Source: Streptomyces niveus
Lineage (GTDB): Bacteria > Actinomycetota > Actinomycetes > Streptomycetales > Streptomycetaceae
Direction: 5' to 3'
Assembly: GCF_002009175.1 (NCBI RefSeq)
Contig: NZ_CP018047.1
Coordinates: forward strand, 4,092,001 to 4,156,000
Length of the DNA stretch: 64,000 bases
Every line of letters begins with the position of its first letter. Position 1 is the stretch's first letter. The notes beneath the pieces were generated by a model. The model saw only the letters and a list, made by a program, of their open reading frames with translations, made no database searches and was not told where the DNA came from. This document shows, in pieces, positions 57,010 to 64,000 of this stretch. The translations under genes were made by a program, and so were the position numbers.

Positions 57010-57765
57010 ATGCGAGAGCAACCGCCCTACCTCCGGATCGCCGACGTGATCAGGCAGCGCATCGCTGACCAGGAGTGGACTCCGGGAGACCGGCTTCCGT
57101 CGCGCGCTCAACTCGCGCAGGAATGCGGCGTGGGCGAGAACGTCATTCGCCGTGCGCAGGAGCTTCTGATCTCGCTCGGAGTCCTGGAAGGGCGCGCCGG
57201 ATCAGGCACGTACGTCGCGGCGCCGCGCGAGCGGCTGCGCATGGTGCGTTCGCAGTACCGCGAGCAGCGCGGCGGGTCGCCCTTTCGCGCCGACATGTCG
57301 TCGCTCGGCAAGCGGGGAACGTGGGAGAGCCGTACGGAGGCGAAGGTTCCCGCTCCTGCGGGCATCGCCGAACGCCTCGGTATCGCCGAGGGAGATCTCT
57401 GCGTACGTACGGCGTACGAGTTCCTTGTCGACGGCAAGCCGGCCCAGACGTCGACAAGTTGGGAACCGTACGAGATCACGTCGGGCACGCTGGTCGTACT
57501 GCCCGAGGGCGGACCGCACGCGGGCAAGGGCGTGGTCGATCGAATGGCGGAGATCGGCATCACCGTCAGCCATGTGGTGGAGCAACCGGAACCGGGCCAG
57601 GCGGAAGCCGAGGAGGCGACGCTCCTCGGCATTCAGCGCGGCTCGCTGGTCACGCGCATTCGCCGGACGTACTACAGCGACGAATCCCGCCCGGTGGAGA
57701 CTGCAGACATCGTCATCCCCGCGTCTAGCTGCGAGATCATCTATGAGGTTCCGGTCAAGGGCTGA
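57010..57765 (+). CDS. GntR-family regulator (UTRA type)
   Basis: 251 residues from ATG 57010. Winged helix (DRLPSRAQLAQECGVGENVIRRAQELL, in two motifs) and RAGSGTYVAAPRER, then a UTRA domain (~85-245; GIAERLGIAEGDLCVRTAYEF, RRTYYSDESRPVETADIVIP). It likely controls its own promoter, the divergent small-gene operon, and possibly the NB-ARC gene 94 bp downstream on the same strand. Confidence 0.9.
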   Translation: MREQPPYLRIADVIRQRIADQEWTPGDRLPSRAQLAQECGVGENVIRRAQELLISLGVLEGRAGSGTYVAAPRERLRMVRSQYREQRGGSPFRADMSSLGKRGTWESRTEAKVPAPAGIAERLGIAEGDLCVRTAYEFLVDGKPAQTSTSWEPYEITSGTLVVLPEGGPHAGKGVVDRMAEIGITVSHVVEQPEPGQAEAEEATLLGIQRGSLVTRIRRTYYSDESRPVETADIVIPASSCEIIYEVPVKG

Positions 57766-57859
57766 GAGCTACCTCAGCTCTCGCGTCCAGGGCAGGCAGC
57801 GTGGCCTTGTCGAGGACTGATGCCGTCACGACTGCGTACCGAAACCCCCAGCTCTGCCC

Positions 57860-60439
57860 ATGGATCTGTGGCGGTGGGCATTCTCGTCGTACCGGGGACG
57901 GGCGACGGATGCGGGGTTTGCGGACGTGGTGGGTGGGCATGCGGGGCGGGGCCGGTGGCAGTGGGTGCTTGGCCGACTGCTGTGGGCGCTGGCAGGGGCC
58001 GCGGTTGCGGGCGGGATCGCGTGGGCGGTCGCGCGGGTCGGGCTGGAGACGGCGGACCAGCTCTCCAGTGTGATCGGCGGGACCGTCGGCCTGATCGGTC
58101 TCGCCGTCTCGCTGGTCGCCCTGCGCTCTCCCGTTCCGGCCACGCCCCCCGTCACAGGCGGTGGGGCGGGCGGGCGTTGGGTGCGGGCGGCTGCCGCCCA
58201 CGCCTCCTACCATGCTCCCGCCATCCAGGCGCCAGTCCGTGGCCGTGACAGTCAGCTCGCCGACCTCCAGCGCTTGGCGGCCGACCGGGAGGGCGGGCTC
58301 GTTGTGGTCTGCGGGACGGGTGGGCTGGGCAAGACCACCCTCGCCGCCCAGGCCGCGCAACAGGCCGAGACGGGAGGGCGGGCGGTGTTCTGGGTGCGGT
58401 GGCAGGACGACGCCGCCCGTCTCGCCCACGACCTCACCCGCATCGCCCAGGTACTGGGACTCCCCGAAACCAGGCTCCACGACGCCCAGAACGGCCGGGC
58501 CGCCCTGGTCGACGTGGTGTGGGAACAGCTGGCGGCGGTGCGGGGGTGGGTGATCGTGATCGACAACGTCGACACCCCCCGCAACCTCGGCCCCGGCAGC
58601 GAACCACCGGGCTCCTACCGTGGCTGGGTACGACCCGACGGCGCCGGACTCCTCCTGGTCACCAGCCGCGACACCGCGCCCACCACCTGGGGACCGCGCG
58701 CCCGCCTCGTTCCCCTCGAACCCCTGGCCCCCGGCCCCTCGGGAGCGGTGCTGCGCGATGCCGCACCCGCCGCCGGTACGGCGGAGGAGGCCGCCGCGCT
58801 CGGAGAACGGCTCGGTGGGCTCCCCCTCGCCCTGGACACCGCAGGCCGCTACCTCGCCAACCCCACCAGCCGCTACCGCACCTTCACCGCCTACCAACAC
58901 GCCCTCGCCACCGAGTTCGGTGACCTCGTCGGTGCCGAACACCCGCAGGCCGCCGACCCGGAGGTCGCCCGCAGCGTGGTGCGGCACACCTTCGATCTCT
59001 CCCTCACTCAACTCCACACCGACGGCTACACCCTCGCCCGCCCCGCCCTGTTCCTCCTCGCCCTCCTCGCCCCCGCACCCGTCCCCCGCGCGTTCCTCAC
59101 CCCCGCCCTCCTCACCGACGCCACCGGACAGACCGCGACGGCGGCCGAACTCGACGCCGCCCTCGCCGCCCTCCACCAGTACGGCCTGATCAACACCCCC
59201 GCCACGCCGCCGACAGGCAGCGGCGGCGGGCAAGCGCTCACGGTCGGACAGGTCGTGCTGCACCCCCTGGTCCACGACGTCATCGCACTCACCGCACCCC
59301 CCGGCACCGACCACGCCACCTGTCACACCGCCCTCGACACCCACCTCACCCAAACCGTTCACGACACCACCAGCGCGGGCCGCGCCGGCTGGCTCACCGC
59401 ACGCCTCCTCGCTCCACACCTCCCACCCCTCCTCCACCGCACACCCCACGCCGACTTCACCACCACCCGTAACCTGCTCACCGACCTCGCCTACACCCTC
59501 GATGACGCGGGTGCCGCAGGCGAACAACACCTCCTACTTCAGTGCCTCCTCGACGCCGAAACCCTCCACCAGGGCCCGGGCCACCCCGACACCCTCGGCA
59601 GCCGCAACAACCTCGGCCTCGCGCTCAATGCGCTTGGGCGTAACCAGGAGTCTGCCGACCTCCACCAGCAGACCCTCACCGACTCCGAACGCGTTCTAGG
59701 CCCGGACCACCCCGACACATTGTCCAGCCGCAGCAACCTCGGCCTCGCGCTCAATGCGCTTGGGCGTCATCAGGAGTCTGCCGACCTTCACCGGCAGACC
59801 CTCACCGACCGCGAACGCCTCCTGGGCCCGGACCACCCCGACACCCTCGGCAGCCGCAACAACCTCGGCATCGCCCTGTACGAGCTGGGGCGTTATCAGG
59901 AGTCTGCCGACCTCCAGCGGCAGACCCTCACCGATTACGAACGTGTCCTGGGCCCGGACCATCCCCGCACGCTCTCCAGCTGCAGCAACCTCGCCAGCGC
60001 CCTCTATGCGCTTGGGCATCATCAGGAGTCTGCCGACCTCCACCAGCAGACCCTCACCGACTCCGAACGCGTTCTAGGCCCGGACCACCCCGACACATTG
60101 TCCAGCCGCAGCAACCTCGGCCTCGCGCTCAATGCGCTTGGGCGTCATCAGGAGTCTGCCGACCTCCACCAGCAGAACCTCACCGACTCCGAACGCCTCC
60201 TGGGCCCGGACCACCCCGACACCCTCAAGGGCCGCAACAACCTCGGCATCGCCCTGTACAAGCTGGGGCGTTATCAGGAGTCCGCCGACCTCCAGCAGCA
60301 GAACCTCACGGACCGCGAACGTGTCCTGGGCCCGGACCACCCTCACACCCTCGTCAGCCGCAACAACCTCGCAGCAGCACGAGCTGCGGTAGCGCGTACC
60401 CAACGACGGCGATTGCCGTGGCAGCGCTCCCGACGCTGA
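57860..60439 (+). CDS. Transmembrane NB-ARC/TPR STAND protein
   Basis: 859 residues from ATG 57860. Two N-terminal membrane helices (~36-60, ~68-88), a linker, then an NB-ARC NTPase: GRDSQLADLQRL, P-loop GTGGLGKTT (152-160), Walker B VIVIDNVD (D235), LVTSRD and GGLPLALDTAG. After a winged-helix-like region come six complete 42-residue TPR-like repeats and one partial (~578-850) with S-R-N-N-L-G-x-A-L...G-R-x-Q-E-S-A-D-L. STAND proteins sense a ligand with the repeat part and act through the N-terminal domain, here membrane-located. Many bacterial homologues are phage-defence receptors. GntR gene just upstream. Confidence 0.92.
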   Translation: MDLWRWAFSSYRGRATDAGFADVVGGHAGRGRWQWVLGRLLWALAGAAVAGGIAWAVARVGLETADQLSSVIGGTVGLIGLAVSLVALRSPVPATPPVTGGGAGGRWVRAAAAHASYHAPAIQAPVRGRDSQLADLQRLAADREGGLVVVCGTGGLGKTTLAAQAAQQAETGGRAVFWVRWQDDAARLAHDLTRIAQVLGLPETRLHDAQNGRAALVDVVWEQLAAVRGWVIVIDNVDTPRNLGPGSEPPGSYRGWVRPDGAGLLLVTSRDTAPTTWGPRARLVPLEPLAPGPSGAVLRDAAPAAGTAEEAAALGERLGGLPLALDTAGRYLANPTSRYRTFTAYQHALATEFGDLVGAEHPQAADPEVARSVVRHTFDLSLTQLHTDGYTLARPALFLLALLAPAPVPRAFLTPALLTDATGQTATAAELDAALAALHQYGLINTPATPPTGSGGGQALTVGQVVLHPLVHDVIALTAPPGTDHATCHTALDTHLTQTVHDTTSAGRAGWLTARLLAPHLPPLLHRTPHADFTTTRNLLTDLAYTLDDAGAAGEQHLLLQCLLDAETLHQGPGHPDTLGSRNNLGLALNALGRNQESADLHQQTLTDSERVLGPDHPDTLSSRSNLGLALNALGRHQESADLHRQTLTDRERLLGPDHPDTLGSRNNLGIALYELGRYQESADLQRQTLTDYERVLGPDHPRTLSSCSNLASALYALGHHQESADLHQQTLTDSERVLGPDHPDTLSSRSNLGLALNALGRHQESADLHQQNLTDSERLLGPDHPDTLKGRNNLGIALYKLGRYQESADLQQQNLTDRERVLGPDHPHTLVSRNNLAAARAAVARTQRRRLPWQRSRR
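59591..60346 (+). repeat. Six tandem 126-bp repeats coding for TPR units
   Basis: Exact 126-bp periodicity, starting at ACC 59591. Units 1/2 junction and units 4/5 junction share a stretch of about 145 bp that appears identical (starting 59651 and 60029, 378 bp apart), including the rare codons TTG and CTA, so a three-unit block has been duplicated recently. Confidence 0.9.
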
Positions 60440-60715
60440 CCGGACCGCCGGACCAATCCCCGAGCTTGGACCCGGCGGCAACATCAGGACCTGCTAGAAC
60501 ACCGTGATCGCCAATTTCGGTTGGAGAACACCAAGTCAGGGACGGCTACGGAAATCGCCTCGTGTCGAGCCGGGCAGAAGCCCAAGTCGGCCTCCGGGTG
60601 ACGCCACGAGCTGCAGGCGGTCCGATGGTTCTCGGTGAACAGTGCCAGACGGGCGCGGTCGAAATCGGGAACCCAGATCTCAACGTGTGCAAAGTCCCGG
60701 TGACCGGCCGTCTGC

Positions 60716-61492
60716 TCACACCGCAGCCGACGTGACCGGGTACTGCCACCTCATATACGACAAGGCCCGCGCCCGCGCCTCCACGATCGCCATGCGCGCA
60801 TCCCGCTCCGCCGGATCCGTGTGGGCGGCCTGGCCCGTCGCCTGGCCCGGCCACTTGCGGTACAGGAGACCGACCTCGCTCGTGAACCAACCGCAGCTGA
60901 CGGAATCCAGCGCGAGCAGCAGCCCCGTGTCCTCCGAGGCCGGCAGTGCCATCCAGCCGCCCAGGGCGAGCACCAGGTCGCGGCGAGCGAAGAGCGTTGC
61001 CGGGTGGACCGGGGCGCGGAAGTCGTGCGTCGACCAGTAGTCGAGTACGGCGCCCCGCTCCAACGGGCCGTTGTCAGGGTCGCCTTCGAAGCCGACCGTG
61101 GAGCCGTCCGGCATCAGGTCCAGGACGCGGGACGTCGCCCACCCAAGCGTGGCGTCGCCTTCGAGCGCGGCCAGGTCGCGGGCCAGCGCGCCGTCCGGCA
61201 ACTGGTCGTCGGCGTCGAGGACTTTGACGTACTCGCCGTCCGCGTACGCGAGAGCCAACGTACGGGCCGTGCCCGGTCCGCCGTGACGTCCCTGCTTGAA
61301 GAACACACGCGGGTCGTCCGGGACGTGCGGCGCGACGTCGTCGCTCCTGCCGTCCTCCTGGACGAGCCACTGCCACTCCCACCCCTCGGGCAACTCCTGT
61401 GCACACAGCGACGTGTACGCATCCGGCAGGAGGTGAGCCGAGGGACCGTGCACGGCGGTGATGACGGTGATGAGCCGACGCACGGCACTCAC
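60716..61492 (-). CDS. Family 2 glycosyltransferase
   Basis: 258 residues from GTG 61492 (61495 is also possible), overlapping the GntR stop. GT-A fold: ITVITAVHGPSAHL at the start, WLVQEDGRSDD, DGEYVKVLDADDQLPDGAL (D-x-D metal motif), and a GGWMALPASEDTGLLL acceptor-side segment. UDP-sugar-dependent transfer to an unknown acceptor. Found coupled to GntR genes in other actinomycete elements. The 276 bp to the NB-ARC gene (60440-60715) show no gene. Confidence 0.87.
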   Translation of the reverse strand: MSAVRRLITVITAVHGPSAHLLPDAYTSLCAQELPEGWEWQWLVQEDGRSDDVAPHVPDDPRVFFKQGRHGGPGTARTLALAYADGEYVKVLDADDQLPDGALARDLAALEGDATLGWATSRVLDLMPDGSTVGFEGDPDNGPLERGAVLDYWSTHDFRAPVHPATLFARRDLVLALGGWMALPASEDTGLLLALDSVSCGWFTSEVGLLYRKWPGQATGQAAHTDPAERDARMAIVEARARALSYMRWQYPVTSAAV

Positions 61493-62277
61493 CACCTTTC
61501 CAGGGGAGTGGTGAAGAGCATTTCGGTGCGGTCGCCAGGAAGCGTCACGTCGGACATCTCCACGGCGCGGCCCTCGATGTCGTACGACGTCTTGCGCAGC
61601 AGCAACACCGATGTGCCCGGCGGAAGTTCGAGTTCTTCCGCTTCCTCCGGCGTCGGTGGGCGGGCGGTGACGCGTTCTTCTATGCGACCGAGTTCGATGC
61701 CGACCGAATGGAGCTGGCTCTGAGTGCCGCCTGGCCAGGGCTCGTTGGCCGCGTCCAGTAGATCCGGGTTGGCTTCCACCAGCGAGCGGACGAGGTATGA
61801 GGTCACCAGGGTGAAGGGGGCGTTCTCGGCGTCGTACCGCGTACGGAAGGTGCGCTCGATGAACGCGGTCCCCTCAGGTACGTCGAAGACATCCGCGAGC
61901 TCCGAGCCGGCCTTGATCTCCCGGTAGGCCGCGTGGAAGACGAGATCGTTCACCGTCAGGCCGGTGTCATGCTCCGTCGAGCCCGTCTTCAGCCGCTCAC
62001 CCTTGGGCTCACGCGCCCGATCCTTCTCCCACTGGTGCCGCTCGTTCGTGCGCAGCACGGTCGTGCGGGGCTTGCGGACGAAGTTTCCGCGGCCGTGCAG
62101 CTTCTCGATCAGCCCCTCGTCCTGGAGCAGCCGGAGCGCGTCACGGATCGTCGGCACGCTCCGCCGGTGATCCTCCGCGAGTTTCGTCTCCGAGGGAAGG
62201 CGGTCGCCGGGCCGCAGCTCACCTGCGCGGATGGACCGGCGAAGTTCGTCCGCGATTCGTTCGTACGCCTTGGCCAC
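61489..62277 (-). CDS. GntR-family regulator of the transfer module
   Basis: 262 residues from GTG 62277. Winged helix (DRLPSETKLAEDHRRSVPTIRDALRLL in two motifs), LHGRGNFVRKP, and a UTRA domain (ELADVFDVPEGTAFIERTFRTR; TSVLLLRKTSYDIEGRAVEMS). Divergent from the transfer genes starting at 62476, with a striking repeat array between them. Confidence 0.9.
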   Translation of the reverse strand: MAKAYERIADELRRSIRAGELRPGDRLPSETKLAEDHRRSVPTIRDALRLLQDEGLIEKLHGRGNFVRKPRTTVLRTNERHQWEKDRAREPKGERLKTGSTEHDTGLTVNDLVFHAAYREIKAGSELADVFDVPEGTAFIERTFRTRYDAENAPFTLVTSYLVRSLVEANPDLLDAANEPWPGGTQSQLHSVGIELGRIEERVTARPPTPEEAEELELPPGTSVLLLRKTSYDIEGRAVEMSDVTLPGDRTEMLFTTPLERW

Positions 62278-62324
62278 CGGTGCTCACCTCATCGCTCGTA
62301 TCAACTTCGCCAGCATACGACTCA

Positions 62325-62414
62325 TAAAGAGGTCTTGACGACCAGAGGAGAGGTGAGTCATAGTCCCTAGCAACTCCTAAAGAGGTCTTGAGGAGAAGAT
62401 CTCTTTAGGAGTTG
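62325..62414 (+). promoter_or_regulatory. Operator array and promoter for the transfer module
   Basis: Two exact 14-bp direct repeats TAAAGAGGTCTTGA (62325-62338 and 62378-62391) and perfect 14-bp inverted arms CAACTCCTAAAGAG / CTCTTTAGGAGTTG (62371-62384 and 62401-62414). The first repeat overlaps a TTGACG -35 (62335-62340) with CATAGT 18 nt downstream as possible -10. Binding of the divergent GntR protein here would repress the rightward genes. Confidence 0.7.
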
Positions 62415-62475
62415 TGCTGCTTCGCGACGTCGTGAAGCAGTCCGAAGGAAGCGACTACTTCCCGAAGGGGGACCG

Positions 62476-62859
62476 ATGCACCTCGCGCTTGGTGATGTCG
62501 TCCGCGATCGGACCGACATGGCTCTCGGCACTGTGGTTGGCGTGGCCACGCAGGCGGGTGTCAGCAGTCTCAGCCGCGTCGCCGTTCACGTACCGGGCGG
62601 CTCGATCCGTCTCAGCGATCCGTACGACCTTGAGATCGTGGCGCGCCACGCCAGGGCGGCGACCGCCCGCCGCGGTCTGGCGACCCTGGTCGTCCTCGCG
62701 GTCGCCGTACTCGCCGCGGTCCTCGGCTGCCTGTACGCGCGTACGGCGGGCGCCGACTGGCTGCTGATGTTCCTGGCCGGTCTGGGCGCATTCGCCGCGG
62801 TGACCGCGACGTACCACGTGGGCGTCCGTCTGACCGGCCCCCGGCGCTTCCGCGTCTGA
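62476..62859 (+). CDS. Two-TM membrane protein of the transfer module
   Basis: 127 residues from ATG 62476, with GAAGGGGG upstream. Residues 1-60 are a small beta-rich domain (LGDVVRDRTDMALGTVVGV, AVHVPGGSIRLSDPYDLE), followed by two helices (~67-86, ~93-113). First gene after the operator array. Typical companion of DUF2637/FtsK genes in AICEs; role unknown. Confidence 0.8.
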   Translation: MHLALGDVVRDRTDMALGTVVGVATQAGVSSLSRVAVHVPGGSIRLSDPYDLEIVARHARAATARRGLATLVVLAVAVLAAVLGCLYARTAGADWLLMFLAGLGAFAAVTATYHVGVRLTGPRRFRV

Positions 62860-62897
62860 GCACTCCTCCACCCCATCCGGACTCAGGAGCGATTCCG

Positions 62898-63221
62898 ATG
62901 CGCACGACGTACGCCGGTAGTCAGACAGTCGTCAGCGTCCTCGAAGCCTTCGAGGCACGCGAGTTGAACGAGGTGACCAACGACCTGGCCGGACCGGTCT
63001 TCGAGGACTTCCGGGAGCTGTTCCTCGGTCCGGCCGACGAGTCCGCCGAGGCGAGCGCAGTGCGTCGGGAAGCGGCTCGCGCCGTCCTGGCGGAGCTGCT
63101 GGCCGAGAGCCGGGATGACGAGATCTCCATGCTCAACGCGGTTTACGCGGTACAGCTCAGCAGCCTCGCGCCGCTGCGACACCTCAACGAGTTCCCGCTG
63201 GTGGGGAGGGTTGCCGCGTGA
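62898..63221 (+). CDS. Small helical protein of the transfer module
   Basis: 107 residues from ATG 62898, with CAGGAGCG upstream. All-helical and acidic (VLEAFEARELNEV, ARAVLAELLAESRDDE). Its stop overlaps the next start (GTGA), so translation is coupled. Function unknown. Confidence 0.75.
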   Translation: MRTTYAGSQTVVSVLEAFEARELNEVTNDLAGPVFEDFRELFLGPADESAEASAVRREAARAVLAELLAESRDDEISMLNAVYAVQLSSLAPLRHLNEFPLVGRVAA

Positions 63222-64000
63222 CCAGCACGCAAGCGCCCCAGTCCCCTCCCCCTCCACTCAGCCGGACAGAAAAGGCGCTGCTCGGCGTCGTCGTCCCGGC
63301 CGGCGCCGGAGTGGGCGGCCTCGGACTCGTCGCCTCCTTCGACTCCGTCTCGTCCGCCGCTGCTCGTTGGGGATTCGGCGAGCCCTGGATGCTGCCGATC
63401 GGCATCGACCTCGCCATCCCCGTCTTCACCGCGGCCAACCTGCTGTTGATCCGGCTCGGCATGCCGCTTGCGTGGGTGCGGTTCGTGCCGTGGGCGCTGA
63501 CGCTCGTGACCTGCTGGCTGAACATCGCGGCAGGAGAGTCGGTCTCGGCGAAGATCGCCCATGGAGCGATGCCGCTGCTGTGGGTCGTGCTCAGCGAGAT
63601 CGCCGCTCACGTCTACGCCGTACGCATCGGTGTGGCGACCGGCGCCCGGATGGAACGCATCCGCCGCTCGCGATGGCTGTTCGCTCCTCTCACCACGCTG
63701 ATGCTGTGGCGCCGGATGGTGCTGTGGGAGACGACCGACTATCGCGAAGCGCTGGACCTGGAGAAGAACCGACTCCTGGTACGCGCCGAGCTGCGCGAGA
63801 CCTACGGCCGCGCCTGGCGACGCAAAGCGCCGTCCCGCGATCTCGTGTTGCTCAGGTTGGGCGAGCTGTCTCCGGAGCCGCAGCCACAGCCGGAGCCCGA
63901 CCCTCCGTCGGAGCCCGACATCCGCCCCGAGCCCGAAGCGGAACCGAAGCCACGTAAGGGCCGGAAGTCCGGAGCAGGCGTCTACCGGCCGCGCATGACG
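63218..64000 (+). CDS. DUF2637-like membrane protein (transfer/spread type), C-terminus outside the window
   Basis: 261 codons visible from GTG 63218; no stop before the edge. Four membrane helices (~22-42, ~56-77, ~85-102, ~115-135), then a cytoplasmic region with an Arg-rich helix and a long Glu/Pro-rich linker (PEPQPQPEPD). This is the layout of DUF2637 proteins encoded next to TraB/FtsK translocases in Streptomyces plasmids and AICEs, often called Spd proteins. Confidence 0.85.
   Translation, partial: MTSTQAPQSPPPPLSRTEKALLGVVVPAGAGVGGLGLVASFDSVSSAAARWGFGEPWMLPIGIDLAIPVFTAANLLLIRLGMPLAWVRFVPWALTLVTCWLNIAAGESVSAKIAHGAMPLLWVVLSEIAAHVYAVRIGVATGARMERIRRSRWLFAPLTTLMLWRRMVLWETTDYREALDLEKNRLLVRAELRETYGRAWRRKAPSRDLVLLRLGELSPEPQPQPEPDPPSEPDIRPEPEAEPKPRKGRKSGAGVYRPRMT

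Larger units (their letters stand above)
44676..64000. mobile_element. Integrative element / AICE-like accessory region, right end outside the window
   Basis: Starts at att copy 2 and continues past the right edge. It contains defence-type genes, two insertion sequences, three GntR regulators and, at the far right, a 2-TM protein, a small protein and a DUF2637-like protein, in the order that precedes FtsK/TraB, replication, Xis and Int in actinomycete integrative and conjugative elements. No integrase lies near the left repeat, so int and the intact tRNA-Ser should lie to the right. Whether it is one element or several fused ones cannot be told here. Confidence 0.6.

Noticed and set aside
57755-59530. 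591-codon minus-strand frame opposite the NB-ARC gene
   Set aside because: Shadow frame of the GC-rich STAND gene; Gly/Val/Glu-rich with no motif.
59591-60346. CRISPR-like or satellite array
   Set aside because: The 126-bp units are contiguous, in frame and code for TPR-like repeats; there are no spacers.

Overview
The window is high-GC actinobacterial chromosome, almost certainly Streptomyces. It carries a bifunctional geosmin synthase, a SARP/NB-ARC/TPR regulator, an ECF sigma factor with its DGPF partner, WYL, LysR and GntR regulators, GTG/TTG starts and strong third-position GC bias. There is no rRNA, no CRISPR array and no intact tRNA gene.

Positions 1-42500 look like chromosome-arm or core DNA. 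The order is upp with a convergent LytR_C gene, a VapB-like gene, a secreted M28 peptidase, a HhH-GPD repair protein, geosmin synthase, a TerD-nuclease fusion, an ECF42/DGPF operon, an SDR plus TetR unit, a cupin-like gene, and a coupled trio (14219-16745) that includes possible Spo11/TOPRIM-type proteins. These are followed by an asparagine-synthase-like gene, a leucine-rich-repeat protein, NAD-formate dehydrogenase with a LysR regulator, a WYL regulator, an epoxide-hydrolase-like pseudoenzyme, a glycosyltransferase, a hydrolase, a methyltransferase, a NarL-type two-component system, an Imm1-like orphan, the SARP regulator, an imine-reductase-like gene, a membrane Mrr-like nuclease, katG divergent from a fur-family gene, and a secreted repeat protein.

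From 42731 to the right edge the DNA is accessory. Two 115-bp direct repeats (42731-42845 and 44676-44790) each contain the 3' half of a tRNA-Ser(GGA) gene plus its terminator hairpin. They look like attachment sites of elements stacked at one tRNA gene, whose intact copy should lie to the right of the window. The small inner element is degenerate, with an N-terminally truncated tyrosine integrase at 44170-44652. The next element holds a relatively AT-rich two-gene locus (45563-47373) encoding a TIR-domain protein and a two-TM macro-domain protein. This is the arrangement of type II Thoeris anti-phage defence. The TIR frame is interrupted at a run of eight C residues and continues in the next frame.

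Further right are an IS110 transposase with an upstream long hairpin, a membrane Ser/Thr kinase with a PQQ-like sensor, an IS5-type element with 17-bp inverted ends that encloses a passenger gene, an FkbM-type methyltransferase, a compact operon of small genes around a GntR regulator, a second GntR regulator followed by a transmembrane NB-ARC/TPR (STAND) protein with 126-bp repeats, a GT2 glycosyltransferase, a third GntR with a clear operator array, and the start of a transfer module (2-TM protein, small protein, DUF2637-like protein) typical of actinomycete integrative and conjugative elements (AICEs). FtsK/TraB, replication, excision and integrase genes are expected just outside.

Most confident: upp, geosmin synthase, katG, the IS transposases, the two-component system, SARP, FDH/LysR and the GntR genes. 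Least certain: small ORFs of 34-51 codons and the operator assignments.
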